DNA from: Sarocladium kiliense
Lineage: Eukaryota; Ascomycota; Sordariomycetes; Hypocreales; Sarocladiaceae
Assembly (NCBI GenBank): GCA_030734395.1
Contig: JAUZTG010000023.1
Location: 434,001 to 498,000, forward strand
Length of the DNA: 64,000 nt
Direction of reading: 5' to 3'
Shown: positions 55,033 through 64,000 of the stretch, in pieces
Layout of the letters: every line of letters starts with the position of its first letter
Position numbering within the stretch: the first letter of the stretch is position 1
Notes under the pieces: generated by a model
What the model was told of the DNA's origin: nothing
The model's input: the letters and a program-made list of their open reading frames with translations, nothing else
Databases searched by the model: none
Made by a program: the position numbers and the translations under genes

Positions 55033-56880
55033 ATGGCATCTTCGCAAATGATCGGCTTCGGGCTCTGCCTGATACTCTGGGCGATGGCAGTGAGTGCCGG
55101 GAGGGAACTTCACGATCGACCGACCCTGCAATGGGGCAGCTGTCCCGACACAGCGGCGTACCTCAACAGCACCGCGCAGATTGAATGCTCTACCATCCGG
55201 CTTCCGATGGACTACACTGAGCCCAACTCGACTCTCCTCTGGGACGCGCCTCTTGTGAGGGTAAAGGCCCTTAAGCAGCCGTCAAGGGGATCCATTTTCG
55301 TCAACTGGGGCGGCCCTGGTCTACCTGCCATCCCGAATACCGTTTCACGCGGCCAAGAGCTACTAGAGTCAGTACCTTGCACCTTAGTTCGAATTAGGTT
55401 AGAAGAAAAGGCTAGCTGACTATTGTTGTGTAGACTGTCGGGCGGTACGTACGATATCGTTGCCTTTGATCCCCGCGGCACCGATGAGACTCTCCGCTTC
55501 ACCTGCACTTCGGACCAAGTCATGCAGGGCCTCATTTCGGCTTCACAGCTCGACTCCTACGAATCTCCGCCTCTACAGGCTCGCATGTGGGCCGCGGCGA
55601 GTAGGATCGCCAGCACCTGCGCGACGGCAGGGAACGGTGCCCAAGTTGGAGAACTGTTAAGCACGACATTCGCAGCTAGGGACATTGCCCGCATGGCGGA
55701 CGTGCTTGACGAAGACGGCCTTATTCGCTACTGGGGCTTCTCCTACGGCAGCGCTCTGGGTGAAACCATCGCCGCCATGTTCCCTGACCGTATCGACAGG
55801 ATGATCATCGACGGCGTGGTCAATCCTCACGAATGGTACAATGACGTCGCGTAGGTCCCCCCCCCGCATATCGACCCCTAGCCTTTCGTGAAGTGTCAAT
55901 TGCTTACATTTGAGATTCACAGCGATTTCCAGCAGTGGGAGACTGCTGACGCGATATGGGGCTACTTCTTCGAAACATGCATTGAGGCCGGTTCCGAAAA
56001 GTGTCCCATGGCTGCGCTCAACAAGACTGCCGCGCAACTTGAGAGCGACATGTGGGCCTTTTTTGACAGGCTCCTCGAGGTCCCAATCAGCAATGGTACG
56101 ACGGGTATGTTTCTCGACAGCTTCACAGCCAAAGGTGCCTTTTTCCAGGCGTCATACTCGGTAGCCAACTGGCCAAAGCACGCAGCACTCTATACACCAC
56201 TCATCTGGGGCAGCCCATCTGAAGGTATGGCCGCCTGGACAGCGGAACAAGAGGCTACCGCAAAGCAGGCGCAGAGAGAGAGCGAGGCCCAATCTGAGGC
56301 TCTTAGAAAGACGGCAATAATGGAGGGCAAGGATCCTGTCGCCGTGGCCGCGGCCATGGCGCTTCTCGAGCCCCCCAATGCGCTGGACCCCATTGACAAG
56401 TTCTGGGCCATTCACTGCTCCGACCGGAACGTACGCGTAACTTCGTACGAGGAATTCGCCCCTGTATTCAAGCGTCTCGACGAGACCAGCACCCTCCGCG
56501 GTGCATCACAAGCCATCACGGCTGCCGTATGCGCCCAATGGCCAATCACGGCCAAGGAGTCGTACGAAGGTGTTTTCAATGTCGAGACAAAGACCCCTGT
56601 GCTGCTGATGGGCTCAAAATACGATGCACCAAGCTCGATTGCTGGAGCGTACAACGCGAGTGCATCACTTGCCAACAGTGTGGTGATTGAGGTGCAGGGT
56701 GCCGGTCACACGTCGTACAGTTTACCTAGTATCTGTGCCGGAAGACATATTTTGGCGTACTGGACTAATGGAACATTGCCGAAGGACAACGTCAAGTGCG
56801 AGGTTGACACCAACCCTTGGGACAAGGTGAGAACATGGACAGATGTTTTCGAAAACCTACGCCAGAAGCCAGAGGAGTAG
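55033..56880 (+). CDS. Secreted alpha/beta hydrolase, tripeptidyl-aminopeptidase (TAP) type, about 579 aa, 3 exons
   Basis: Model: exons 55033-55397 (end uncertain), 55434-55850 and 55923-56880. The signal peptide (MASSQMIGFGLCLILWAMA) starts at 55033. The alpha/beta-hydrolase features are the oxyanion stretch NWGGPGLP, YDIVAFDPRGTDETLRF, the nucleophile elbow YWGFSYGSALGE (Ser), PVLLMGSKYDAPSS (acid) and VQGAGHTSYS (His) in the TAP-like C-terminal domain. Relatives remove N-terminal tripeptides or act as esterases on secreted substrates. The second intron (72 nt) is clear. The first junction is not: the natural GTACCT donor after 55371 leaves a one-base phase error, while a 36-nt intron starting GTTAGA at 55398 restores the frame. 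Either the intron is unusually short or there is a frameshift. Confidence 0.8.
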
Positions 56881-58151
56881 GAAGAAGGAAGTATGTCTTT
56901 AGAGGATAGAGCGGAGGACAGCAGTGATTCCATAACGAACATGTCGCACTTGATGCTCCAGTATGTTTCTCCGGAATTATTGGCCAAGTCGCAGGAGAAG
57001 CTCGTTCACAAGGCTAAACTCGGTACCCAAGAAAGATCGTCAATGACACGCTCCAGCAAGCAGCAATCAGGCTTCCAAGAGGTGTTCGTTCATGGGAACT
57101 TCAGTGGCATTACATTTGGAGGAAAGTGACTTATGTTGATTATTTTTTATATTGTCTGTCCGTCCTGGCCTTGGAAAGCTGGTCGATTAGGCTTAGTCTA
57201 GGGAAACAGGCTTCGTCTGTGAAAACTTCCGCAGTTTTAATCTCGCATGTGTATATAGACTTGTTATGACGTTTCCTTTCTTCGAACGCGGACGTGACGT
57301 CGGGGTATAATCTATAGAGAGCAGACTCCTTGTCTGGTGCCGAACGATGCAATAGTATACTACAGAGACCCGAGCAACATGCAGGCGAAGATCAGTGGCG
57401 GCACAGGCGTGCGCCTTGGCACTGGCTGTGTATTCGACTTATGACCGTGCCATTGCCCCGGCGAGCGGCTTCATGCGATTGATGCTTTGGACACTCGTGT
57501 GAGATGAACTTGGGTCAGCTATGGGAGACATAACTCAAGCATCTTACTTGACGCCAATCGGAACTGTGACTCTGCAGTCAAATATGTAGACCGATCGTCC
57601 CAGCGACTTACCTATGACCTCACAACTCAAGTCACCCGTATGGAATGTAATTGTGGGCTTGTCACAGGCGCACCCGGATCCATGGGCCTGGTCCCTGTCA
57701 AACTACCTTCCACCCGTGTTATTCCCCTCATCGACTGACCCAGCCCGGGTCTTGACCAGGGAGTGGGTGATTGTTCACCCAGCCTTGGATACTATCGCAA
57801 GACTATCGCAAGAAGGAGTTTAGTCGAAGCCGGTCGGAGAGGAATATGCTAGTGCGAACCAGCTCCGATTTCGTTCTTGAACAGCACCCCGCATCAGCTA
57901 TTGTATATTGCGGGGATCCTGGGGAAGCCATGTCGAATAGAGGAATCATTGCCGACATCCTGGGGATAAACAAAGAGCCGCTCCTTGCTATAAGATTGGC
58001 GATCCGAAATGGTCTCACAGCCAATGGATTTGGCTGCTAGATAGGCTGACTGTCATGATTGGTGTTACAATCTCATTAAATTGAGTCAAGACAACGCGTT
58101 TGTGTCTCTCACCAAAGTACTTCGACAGTTGCCAAGTCAAATTCCATCAGC
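56881..58151. other. Intergenic region
   Basis: The first 250 bp is the 3' UTR of the hydrolase gene. The rest has no supported gene or RNA. Confidence 0.5.
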
Positions 58152-59322
58152 ATGTCTACTTCACATCTACTTCTGGCATTCGCCTTCCCTGCGTTGGCTT
58201 TAAGCCATAGCGTTGCTAAACCTCCAGCCCATAGTGCTGTTGAACGCAACTTTACCCGGGCCAACTTGTACGAGAATTGGCCCACGTATGACGAGTTACC
58301 GCTCAACGCCAGCTATCCGACAAAGGCGGCTTGGGGTGTCTGGGGCGCGAACGACGAGCTCGGTGCGCTCAACCATATCACCAATGAGACAATCATCTCC
58401 GCAGCTTCTGAAATCCAACTTGGCCTGGCTATTCCGCTGAACTTGGAACTTGATATGCCCGGACCCCCGCCGAATCCGAACCGCAAGCCCCTCCAACACA
58501 TCTTCCAGCCAGGTGATGGCTACACAGATGATGTGGTGGTCATGAACACGCAAGTTTCAACTCAATTTGATGGCTTGCGACACTTTCCATACTCAGTCAA
58601 CAACAGCGTTGATACGTACCAATGGTATAACGACCTTATCGCTGACTACAACGATGTCATCGGTAGCGCACCTACCACGGTCCTGGGAGTACAGGCATCG
58701 GCACAGAAAGGCATAGCAGTGCGCGGGGTCCTGTTTGACTGGGCCGGCTGGAAGGATTCGAAGAATGAGACATTTGACGCATTTACGGCCACGTCAATCT
58801 CCACAGAAGAGCTTGACGAAGTTGCGAAATGGCAGGGCATGCCGGATGACTGGTCAAAGCCCGGAGACATGCTGATCATCCGCACTGGCTGGAACAGGCA
58901 ATACAAGACCCTCAACAAGACTGAGGAAATTTTGCTACCGCAAGGAAACGGCAACTCTATTGGCATGGAAGCCAGCGATGAGTCTCTCCGCTGGCTGTGG
59001 GAAAAGAAGCTCAGCCTAGTGGGAGCCGACAACCCAGCTTTCGAGAGTGTAAGTACTTGGACCGTGCTTCTCCCCAGCTTGTTTCCTTTTCGCATAGCTG
59101 ACGGCACAGGTTCCTTTCAACCGTACAATACAAGGCGAGGCACGTTCTCTGCACCAGGTTTTCCTGGCTGGATGGGGGCAGAGCATCGTCGAGTTCCTCG
59201 AGCTGGAAGATCTTGCAGCTCATCTTCACAGACTCGACCGCTGGTCTTTCTTCGTCACCATTCAGACGCTCAACATTGTGTCTGGCATCGCGTCACCACC
59301 CAACGCATTGGCAATTCTGTAA
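58152..59322 (+). CDS. Secreted cyclase-family (kynurenine-formamidase-like) protein, 369 aa, 2 exons
   Basis: Exons 58152-59048 and 59110-59322, with a 61-nt intron (GTAAGT...GGCACAG) between AFES and VPFNRTIQGEARSLHQ. A signal peptide (MSTSHLLLAFAFPALALSHS) precedes the domain. The start YENWPTYDELPLNASYPTKA then AWGVWGANDELGALN and the metal-site region QVSTQFDGLRHFPYS correspond to the fungal version of the cyclase fold (PF04199), in which the bacterial H-x-G-T-H-x-D motif is altered. GADNPAFES at the junction and ALHXX-like second-exon blocks (QVFLAGWGQSIVEFLELEDL) are typical of the family C-terminus. The substrate in fungi is unknown. If the intron were retained, translation would continue to a false C-terminus ending near 59370. 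Confidence 0.88.
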
Positions 59323-59548
59323 AGACAGGCAACTTGGACTCCTCCCGTGTATCGTGTCTGCATATGCTGTAGTCCCCGTATGCGACCAGGTCAAGCAAAG
59401 GCGTATTGGTGGGTATAGGCTAGATTCCTTATCGCATCTTGTCTGGAGGGACTGGGCAGACGATGTCCAACCCTCTATTCAGTAGGGTCCCCCCAAAAAA
59501 TAAAAAAGGTTTTTTGTGAATCAGGGTTTCGAACGGATGGCGATCGGC

Positions 59549-59748
59549 AAAAAGCGAAGGTCCCCTCTCCGGCGCTGGGTGCGAGGGGATGTAGGTTCTC
59601 GTTTAAAGACAGTCGCCTTGCGCCGATGAAAGCAAGTTTAATGCCCCAGCTTGCGCTGGGACCAGCTTCACCCGGAACGGTCTTGAAATCCTCCCACAAG
59701 GGGAGGGGTCCTTAGACACATGACTTTGACGGTTGCGCTACTTCGCTG
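59549..59748 (-). ncRNA. Putative Pol III structured ncRNA, element 7 (isolated, 200 nt)
   Basis: Same design 11.6 kb from the cluster. TATAAG (59771-59776) lies 28 nt upstream of the 5' arm CAGCGAAG (59741-59748), followed by TAGCGCAACCG. The interior is about 180 nt and contains several GC-rich hairpins. The last is TCCCCTC with GAGGGGA, just before CTTCGCT and the T-run ending at 59549. The B-box GTTCGAAAC lies 15 nt beyond (59529-59534), followed after about 28 nt by longer T-runs (plus-strand A-runs at 59495-59507). Confidence 0.55.
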
Positions 59749-59776
59749 AGAAGCAAGTGTAATTATTTAACTTATA

Positions 59777-60364
59777 AGGGTATGTCTTGTTGGCCTGTCC
59801 TCCCGATCCAGTGGCTGAAGCGTGGGTGAGAAGTGTGGTGGAGAAAAGCGACGGCCTCCAAACTGACAAGCAAGGAAGAGGCGTTGGCTGTAGCCAGGAA
59901 TCCCTGCGGCGCGTGTGCTGTGCTTTTCTTTTCCTCTTGAGGGGTGTGGACAATCGAATCAATGAGATTTGTTTCGTTCAAAGGATTGTCTTCAGCATGA
60001 GAAGCGCCCGCGACCCATGCTGAGGTGAGTTACATCACGCCGTGCCGGTTACCTATCAAGGCACCGGGGTGCCCAAGTCCGGGTGAGCCCAGGCATTCTG
60101 GCTTGATGAATGAGGCAAATGTAGAAATGTAATTCAAGATAGCTCGTAGTCGGGACAAGGTTACGGTTAGTACTCCCATATCACCACGCCCCAAAATAGG
60201 CCTGATGCAGAACCGTGATTGAAATCGCAGGATGATGAATCATGTGCGACAGCGACAGGGAGAAGTGTGAGCAGTCTGTCTGAACCTGTGGCCGTGACTA
60301 CCTGCTCCTAGGGCCTCGCACTGACACGGCTATGAGCTAAATCTACATCTTCCCGACCAACAAC
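59777..60364. other. Spacer before the coiled-coil gene array
   Basis: No gene is supported between RNA element 7 and the first coiled-coil gene. Confidence 0.45.
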
Positions 60365-60799
60365 ATGTCGGAGAACCCTCTCTGCTATTACCTCGACTCA
60401 CCTCAGTTCGTGTTTCCGCAGAGTCCTGGCTTAAAGGCAGCCATCTTCGTCCTGTCTAGCGATGAATTCAAACTCGAGGATCCAGTACGAACGTCATCAC
60501 CGAACAGTAATCAGGGAAAACACAAGGTCAATCAGAGCGAAGATCTTCATGATCGACTACCACAGAATGCTTATTGATCAGTTCCGGCCGACCAGGGCAG
60601 ATCGAGCTCGGAAGACCGTGAGATGAGCGCCGCTCAAGAACGGAAAATACAGGACCAAGAGGTGATAATTGGGCAACTGGAAAATGACATCAAGAGACTT
60701 CGGGATGAGAGCTGGAAGAGCGATCAATGGCTACAGGACATGCAGTTTGACAAAGCCAGGCAAGATCAACACCGGGCACAGATGAGCAAGCCTCCTTAG
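60365..60799 (+). CDS. Small coiled-coil protein 1, 119 aa, predicted 2 exons
   Basis: The frame from ATG 60365 (MSENPLCYYLDSPQFVFPQS) meets a TGA at 60575, but the same frame continues beyond it as SVPADQGRSSSEDREMSAAQ and a strongly helical end (QDQEVIIGQLENDIKRLRDE, then WKSDQWLQDMQFDKARQDQH). A 75-nt intron at 60507-60581 (GTAATC donor, TTGATCAG acceptor) removes the stop in frame. Without splicing, the product would be 70 aa and lack the coiled coil. The last 60 residues are similar in character to the three small proteins downstream. No known family. Confidence 0.5.
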
Positions 60800-61297
60800 C
60801 GCCTCCGGTCGGGACGAGATCGTGCGAAGGAGTACAAAGGTCCAACAAAGTACACCAGTAATGCGCAATGAGCCCCGACTAGATACAGTGATCAGAGAAT
60901 GTCTATACTCTGGATTGCTGCATCAACATTGCGATCTACACTGCGAAGCTGGATTGCATGTTCTGAGATCGAAGGCCGCCCGTAAATCAAGATGACACTG
61001 CGATTGTTTATCTCATACATGGATGCTCTCGCAGCCATGGAAAGGAACCTTCCCCAACAGAAGCCTTGGCGCATTGAATCGAGCACGAGGACGGGAGAGA
61101 CGGACGGGTGCAAGTGAATCAGTCAGCGCTTCAAGACGTAAGTGGCTATAAAGAGCGGTGAGCCTCGTGCTTCTAGAACTTCTCTGCATACACAACCAAC
61201 ACCCTCGACAGAGCTGCCTGTCTTCATTACACTACTAGACTACAAACAAGCTTTCCCCTAAAACTCCCTTGTCAAATCAATTTTTAGACCAATCACA
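60800..61297. other. Spacer and promoter of small coiled-coil gene 2
   Basis: Contains the TATA box at 61147 and a C/A-rich leader before 61298. No other gene is supported. Confidence 0.5.
61147..61152 (+). promoter_or_regulatory. TATA box of small coiled-coil gene 2
   Basis: TATAAA in the context GGCTATAAAGAGCG lies 146 nt before the ATG, followed by a CA-rich leader. The other two array genes downstream have equally clear TATA boxes. Confidence 0.6.
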
Positions 61298-61531
61298 ATG
61301 GCGGATAAGAAAGAGACACTGCAAAAGAGCATCTCGCTGAACAACCAGCTGCTCCAGAGCACAAAGGACTTGCTCAGGGACACTCAAAACAGCCACACGC
61401 AGATGTCAAAGAAAGGTTCGTCTCGCGATGCACTGGAAGATGTGCAGAGAGCGATTAATCTGTTAGAGGGCAAGGTGAAAAGGTACGAGGATCAGATTCG
61501 GTCGGATGAAAAGGCCTTGAAGAGTCTGTGA
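61298..61531 (+). CDS. Small coiled-coil protein 2, 77 aa
   Basis: A single exon, MADKKETLQKSISLNNQLLQ to KRYEDQIRSDEKALKSL. Nearly all of it can form an amphipathic helix with Leu/Ile heptads, broken once near NSHTQMSKKGSSRD. It has no cysteine, signal peptide or membrane segment, so it is probably cytosolic. The C-terminal half aligns by eye with small protein 3 (short linker, basic helix, K/D-x-x-Y-x-x-x-I, ending in L-x-x-L). Function unknown. Confidence 0.7.
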   Translation: MADKKETLQKSISLNNQLLQSTKDLLRDTQNSHTQMSKKGSSRDALEDVQRAINLLEGKVKRYEDQIRSDEKALKSL

Positions 61532-62001
61532 GACGCATGCTAGATTGGTGGAGCCCCTTGGAACGAGGAATTCTCAAGTTGAGACAAAGGTTTAGGGAGC
61601 TTTGTTGCTTTGAGAGAATGCAGATGCAGATGCGATTAGAGCCCTAAGTGTTTCTATTCCGTTGACGAGTGATGCTATGAGTCCTTGTCGTAAAGCGCCT
61701 CACCGCACAATCATGTTCTGTGAGCGGTTTTCTATTCATACACATTATTAGATGAACATTTACCCAAGTCTCACCATCCACAATCTTGCATAGTCACTTG
61801 AAAAACACAGAAGGCGGAAAGAACTCATCGTCGTGATTCAGAAACAGCGAAGGCCACAAGGACACGGCGAAGCCTATAAAGCCTCCTCACCGGCACTGCC
61901 CTGTAGACACATTTTTTTCCCTCAAGAAACGCTTACGGACGTCGACTTGATCCTTCTTTATAAAGCACCACATACCTCACAAACACCTACGTCTACCATC
62001 A
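61532..62001. other. Spacer and promoter of small coiled-coil gene 3
   Basis: 470 bp holding the 3' UTR of gene 2 and the promoter of gene 3, with its TATA box at 61959. Nothing else is supported. Confidence 0.5.
61959..61964 (+). promoter_or_regulatory. TATA box of small coiled-coil gene 3
   Basis: TATAAA in CTTTATAAAGCACC lies 38-43 nt upstream of the ATG at 62002, which implies a very short leader. Confidence 0.6.
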
Positions 62002-62271
62002 ATGGCAACGACAAAGATGTCAGCCGCAAAGAGACAGTTGATGTTGGAGATCAAGCATGACCGGGACGACGTCAAGCGCAAGGAGTCAAGCGCCATGACT
62101 CTGAGACGAAGCCTCTTGACTCTGCAGAATCAGAAGTTGGCGAAAGGCGGAGATCCGCAAACTGATCGGGCTATTGCGGATCTGAAGAGGAAGATTGACT
62201 CGTACGACAGAGACATAAGCGCTCTCCGAGCTAGGATCAGGACCAACGACGAGAGATTGAGGCACCTGTAA
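62002..62271 (+). CDS. Small coiled-coil protein 3, 89 aa
   Basis: A single exon starting MATTKMSAAKRQLMLEIKHD. It is rich in Lys/Arg/Asp/Leu with two helices (EIKHDRDDVKRKESSAMTLR and AIADLKRKIDSYDRDISALR) separated by a short GGDPQT turn, ending RTNDERLRHL. It resembles small protein 2 in length, turn position and final L-x-x-L. No known domain and no targeting signal. Confidence 0.7.
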   Translation: MATTKMSAAKRQLMLEIKHDRDDVKRKESSAMTLRRSLLTLQNQKLAKGGDPQTDRAIADLKRKIDSYDRDISALRARIRTNDERLRHL

Positions 62272-63199
62272 TCTGCAATGAAGACAGACAGGGCCAGAGG
62301 GCGCATGGAGTGAAGCAAGAGTCCGGTTACCTGAGCATTGGATCAGAGTGTCTCTCCCCATGAAAGTCGTGCCCCAAAAGTGAGGCATAGTTGCCGTGTG
62401 AACAACAATGACAGTCATCGATCCGCAAAAACAATAAAAATGAGACAAGTAAAGCTCTGAATCCTGCCGCTGAACACGACGAGAATGATGAAATAGATTG
62501 CCGAATCATGTCACAACGCCTGTAAGCATGTGGCAATGCAGAGAACCACAGGTCGTGCAGCCGACATGGATAATGCGAAATCACTCTTGAATAATGTCAA
62601 CGAAGCTATCAATCGTGAAGTGACAGTCTTCAATTCCTTAAGAAGTCAAGAGACTTGAGTATGTCGTTGATACGTACAATCTTCTTTTGGAGGTACCACA
62701 GAATGACCTCGAGACGAATCCTACGCCCTACAGGAGAGGCGGGACTTGTTTGAAGAAAGTACACGTAGAAGCATGTTGAGAGACTGACGTCGCACGCCGG
62801 GCGGTAAATAAATGAATGGGAGATGTTCTGTCAAAAGGAGACATTCGCCTTTTACTCCTCCGACTCCATCCGGACAGGTGCGATTACATTGACAAAGTCC
62901 GTGGGCCCAAGTTGAGAAGTCGGGATCTGTTACACGTCGTGATTGACATCTTGCTCGGCGTTCACCGCTGCCGATGGCCTAGTTCAGAGTGAAGTCAGTC
63001 ACAAACACAGCTCGACTGCTGATCATATGCAGTGTTCTATATAAGAAGTAGGTGCTTTGCACCACATCCGAGTAGAAAGACCATCGAACATCAAAAGTGG
63101 TTGACAACTTTGCCTTCACGTTTATCCTAATCCACAGAGCGACCTTACGGCTACATATTTAACGTCAACAGGCCCTTGAAAAAGCAGCTGTCACGAGCC
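62272..63199. other. Spacer before small coiled-coil gene 4
   Basis: 928 bp without a supported gene. The TATA box of the next gene is at 63038. Confidence 0.5.
63038..63045 (+). promoter_or_regulatory. TATA box of small coiled-coil gene 4
   Basis: TATATAAG in TTCTATATAAGAAG lies about 160 nt before the ATG at 63200, the same distance class as for gene 2. Confidence 0.55.
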
Positions 63200-63457
63200 A
63201 TGTCCGATCTACCTGCCAACTGGCGAATCCACGGGATTAAGAAGGACTGGGAAACTGCGAGCAAGAAGCTTCGAGACTGTGAAAATGAGTTGCAGGCCGA
63301 ACAGAACTTGCTCAAGTCGCTTCAGAAGAATGCGCCCCTATGGAACCCTACGGCGGTGAAGATCCAGTCGCTCAGGCGCGAGAGGGATGGACTTGCTAAG
63401 AAGGAGAAGGAAGCCAAGGCGAAACTTGATGCTGTCGAGGCGGAGATGCGCAAGTAA
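63200..63457 (+). CDS. Small coiled-coil protein 4, 85 aa
   Basis: The ATG at 63200 (MSDLPANWRIHGIKKDWETA) is the first in frame. The body is two long helices (KKLRDCENELQAEQNLLKSL and VKIQSLRRERDGLAKKEKEA) joined by QKNAPLWNPTA, a helical-hairpin shape like proteins 2 and 3. It is highly charged, with one cysteine. Function unknown; last member of the array. Confidence 0.68.
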   Translation: MSDLPANWRIHGIKKDWETASKKLRDCENELQAEQNLLKSLQKNAPLWNPTAVKIQSLRRERDGLAKKEKEAKAKLDAVEAEMRK

Positions 63458-64000
63458 AGGAATGTAACAGACCGCAAAGTGGAGGTTTGCGGGTTGCTGA
63501 GTGCCTTTTTTAGCACAATTCGCTAGTAGTAGCTCCGAGCAAGAATGTTAATCATTCGGCCATATCTGGAACATCGCTACTGTGCCTCGTACTCTTTGTT
63601 CTGAGATCAACGCCTCGAACGCCGATAAGTGCTCTCTAATTGAATCGATAAGGAGTGTGAAATTGGTAATAGAACTTATGCCATCCAACCAAGCCTTATG
63701 TTGCATTGTGGTGGAAACATATTATCGTTCACCAAGGCAGCATCTGAGTACCTTCCTCTGTAGCGACCATATACATTAACATCTGTGAAGATGGTAGGTA
63801 CAGGATTTGATCTCAATCGCTATTTCAGGCTAGACGCAAAGATTCCTTTTGCAGAAATTACATCATGAACCAGATCGAGCCCTTTATTTAGACCTTCTTG
63901 CTCTGTGGCGGTCCTAAAGCAGATGATTTGTAGCCACCCAAGTCAAGAGCCACCTTCTGTAGAACCACGCCGGGCTCCAGCAGCCATATCTTCAACTCAT
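63458..64000. other. Window end, no gene recognised
   Basis: No supported gene or RNA in the last 540 bp on either strand. Confidence 0.45.

Noticed and set aside
59049..59372. C-terminus of the cyclase-family protein as read through the intron
   Set aside because: The GTAAGT donor at 59049 and CAG acceptor at 59109 give the family-like C-terminus (QVFLAGWGQSIVEF) ending at 59322; the readthrough tail has no such character.

Overview
This window is nuclear DNA from a filamentous ascomycete (Pezizomycotina). The evidence is protein genes broken by short introns (mostly 55-72 nt, GT-AG with CTNAC-like branch sites and CAG/TAG acceptors), genes on both strands with long intergenic spacers, and fungus-specific families: a fungal transcription-factor domain, F-box proteins, Vam7, GH55, AA9 and an ascomycete laccase. 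I cannot place the species. The mix of secreted enzymes suggests a saprobic or plant-associated fungus. All intron boundaries below were worked out by eye.

Layout. 0-7 kb: the 3' part of a transcription-factor gene cut by the window edge, a sugar transporter and an F-box protein, all on the minus strand. 7-16.5 kb: a GNAT acetyltransferase, the vacuolar Qc-SNARE Vam7, a second GNAT gene interrupted by one TAG codon, a 626-residue membrane/coiled-coil protein and an MCT-like permease. 16.5-27 kb: a gene-poor stretch holding two related two-exon membrane proteins with a W-T-A-x-x-D-F motif, a WD-like protein and a Cys-rich single-pass membrane protein. 27-30 kb: a large secreted GH55 beta-1,3-glucanase. 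30-39 kb: mostly non-coding, apart from an F-box/WD40 protein. 39-45 kb: a zinc alcohol dehydrogenase, a laccase and a small secreted protein. 49-59.3 kb: an AA9 polysaccharide monooxygenase, an EthD-domain protein, a sulfotransferase-like protein with a C-terminal membrane anchor, a secreted alpha/beta hydrolase of the tripeptidyl-aminopeptidase type and a secreted cyclase-family protein. 60.3-63.5 kb: four small genes on one strand, all encoding short coiled-coil proteins, three of them behind clear TATA boxes.

The most unusual content is at 45.4-47.95 kb, with one outlying copy at 59.5-59.8 kb. Eight minus-strand elements share one architecture although their interiors do not resemble each other: a TATA-like box about 28 nt upstream (weak in one copy), a 5' arm CAGCGAAG followed by TAGC and an A-box-like TCAACTG, an internal hairpin of different sequence in each copy, a 3' arm CTTCGCT running straight into a T-run, and a GTTCGA B-box 15-54 nt further on. 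The two arms can pair. One copy carries a compensatory double change and another a G.U wobble that pairs only in minus-strand RNA. I interpret these as a family of RNA polymerase III-transcribed structured non-coding RNAs with a U6-like promoter layout. I do not recognise the family.

The genes do not form one pathway. The secreted enzymes (GH55, laccase, AA9, peptidase-like hydrolase, cyclase family) together with the sugar and monocarboxylate-type transporters fit breakdown and uptake of plant or fungal wall material.
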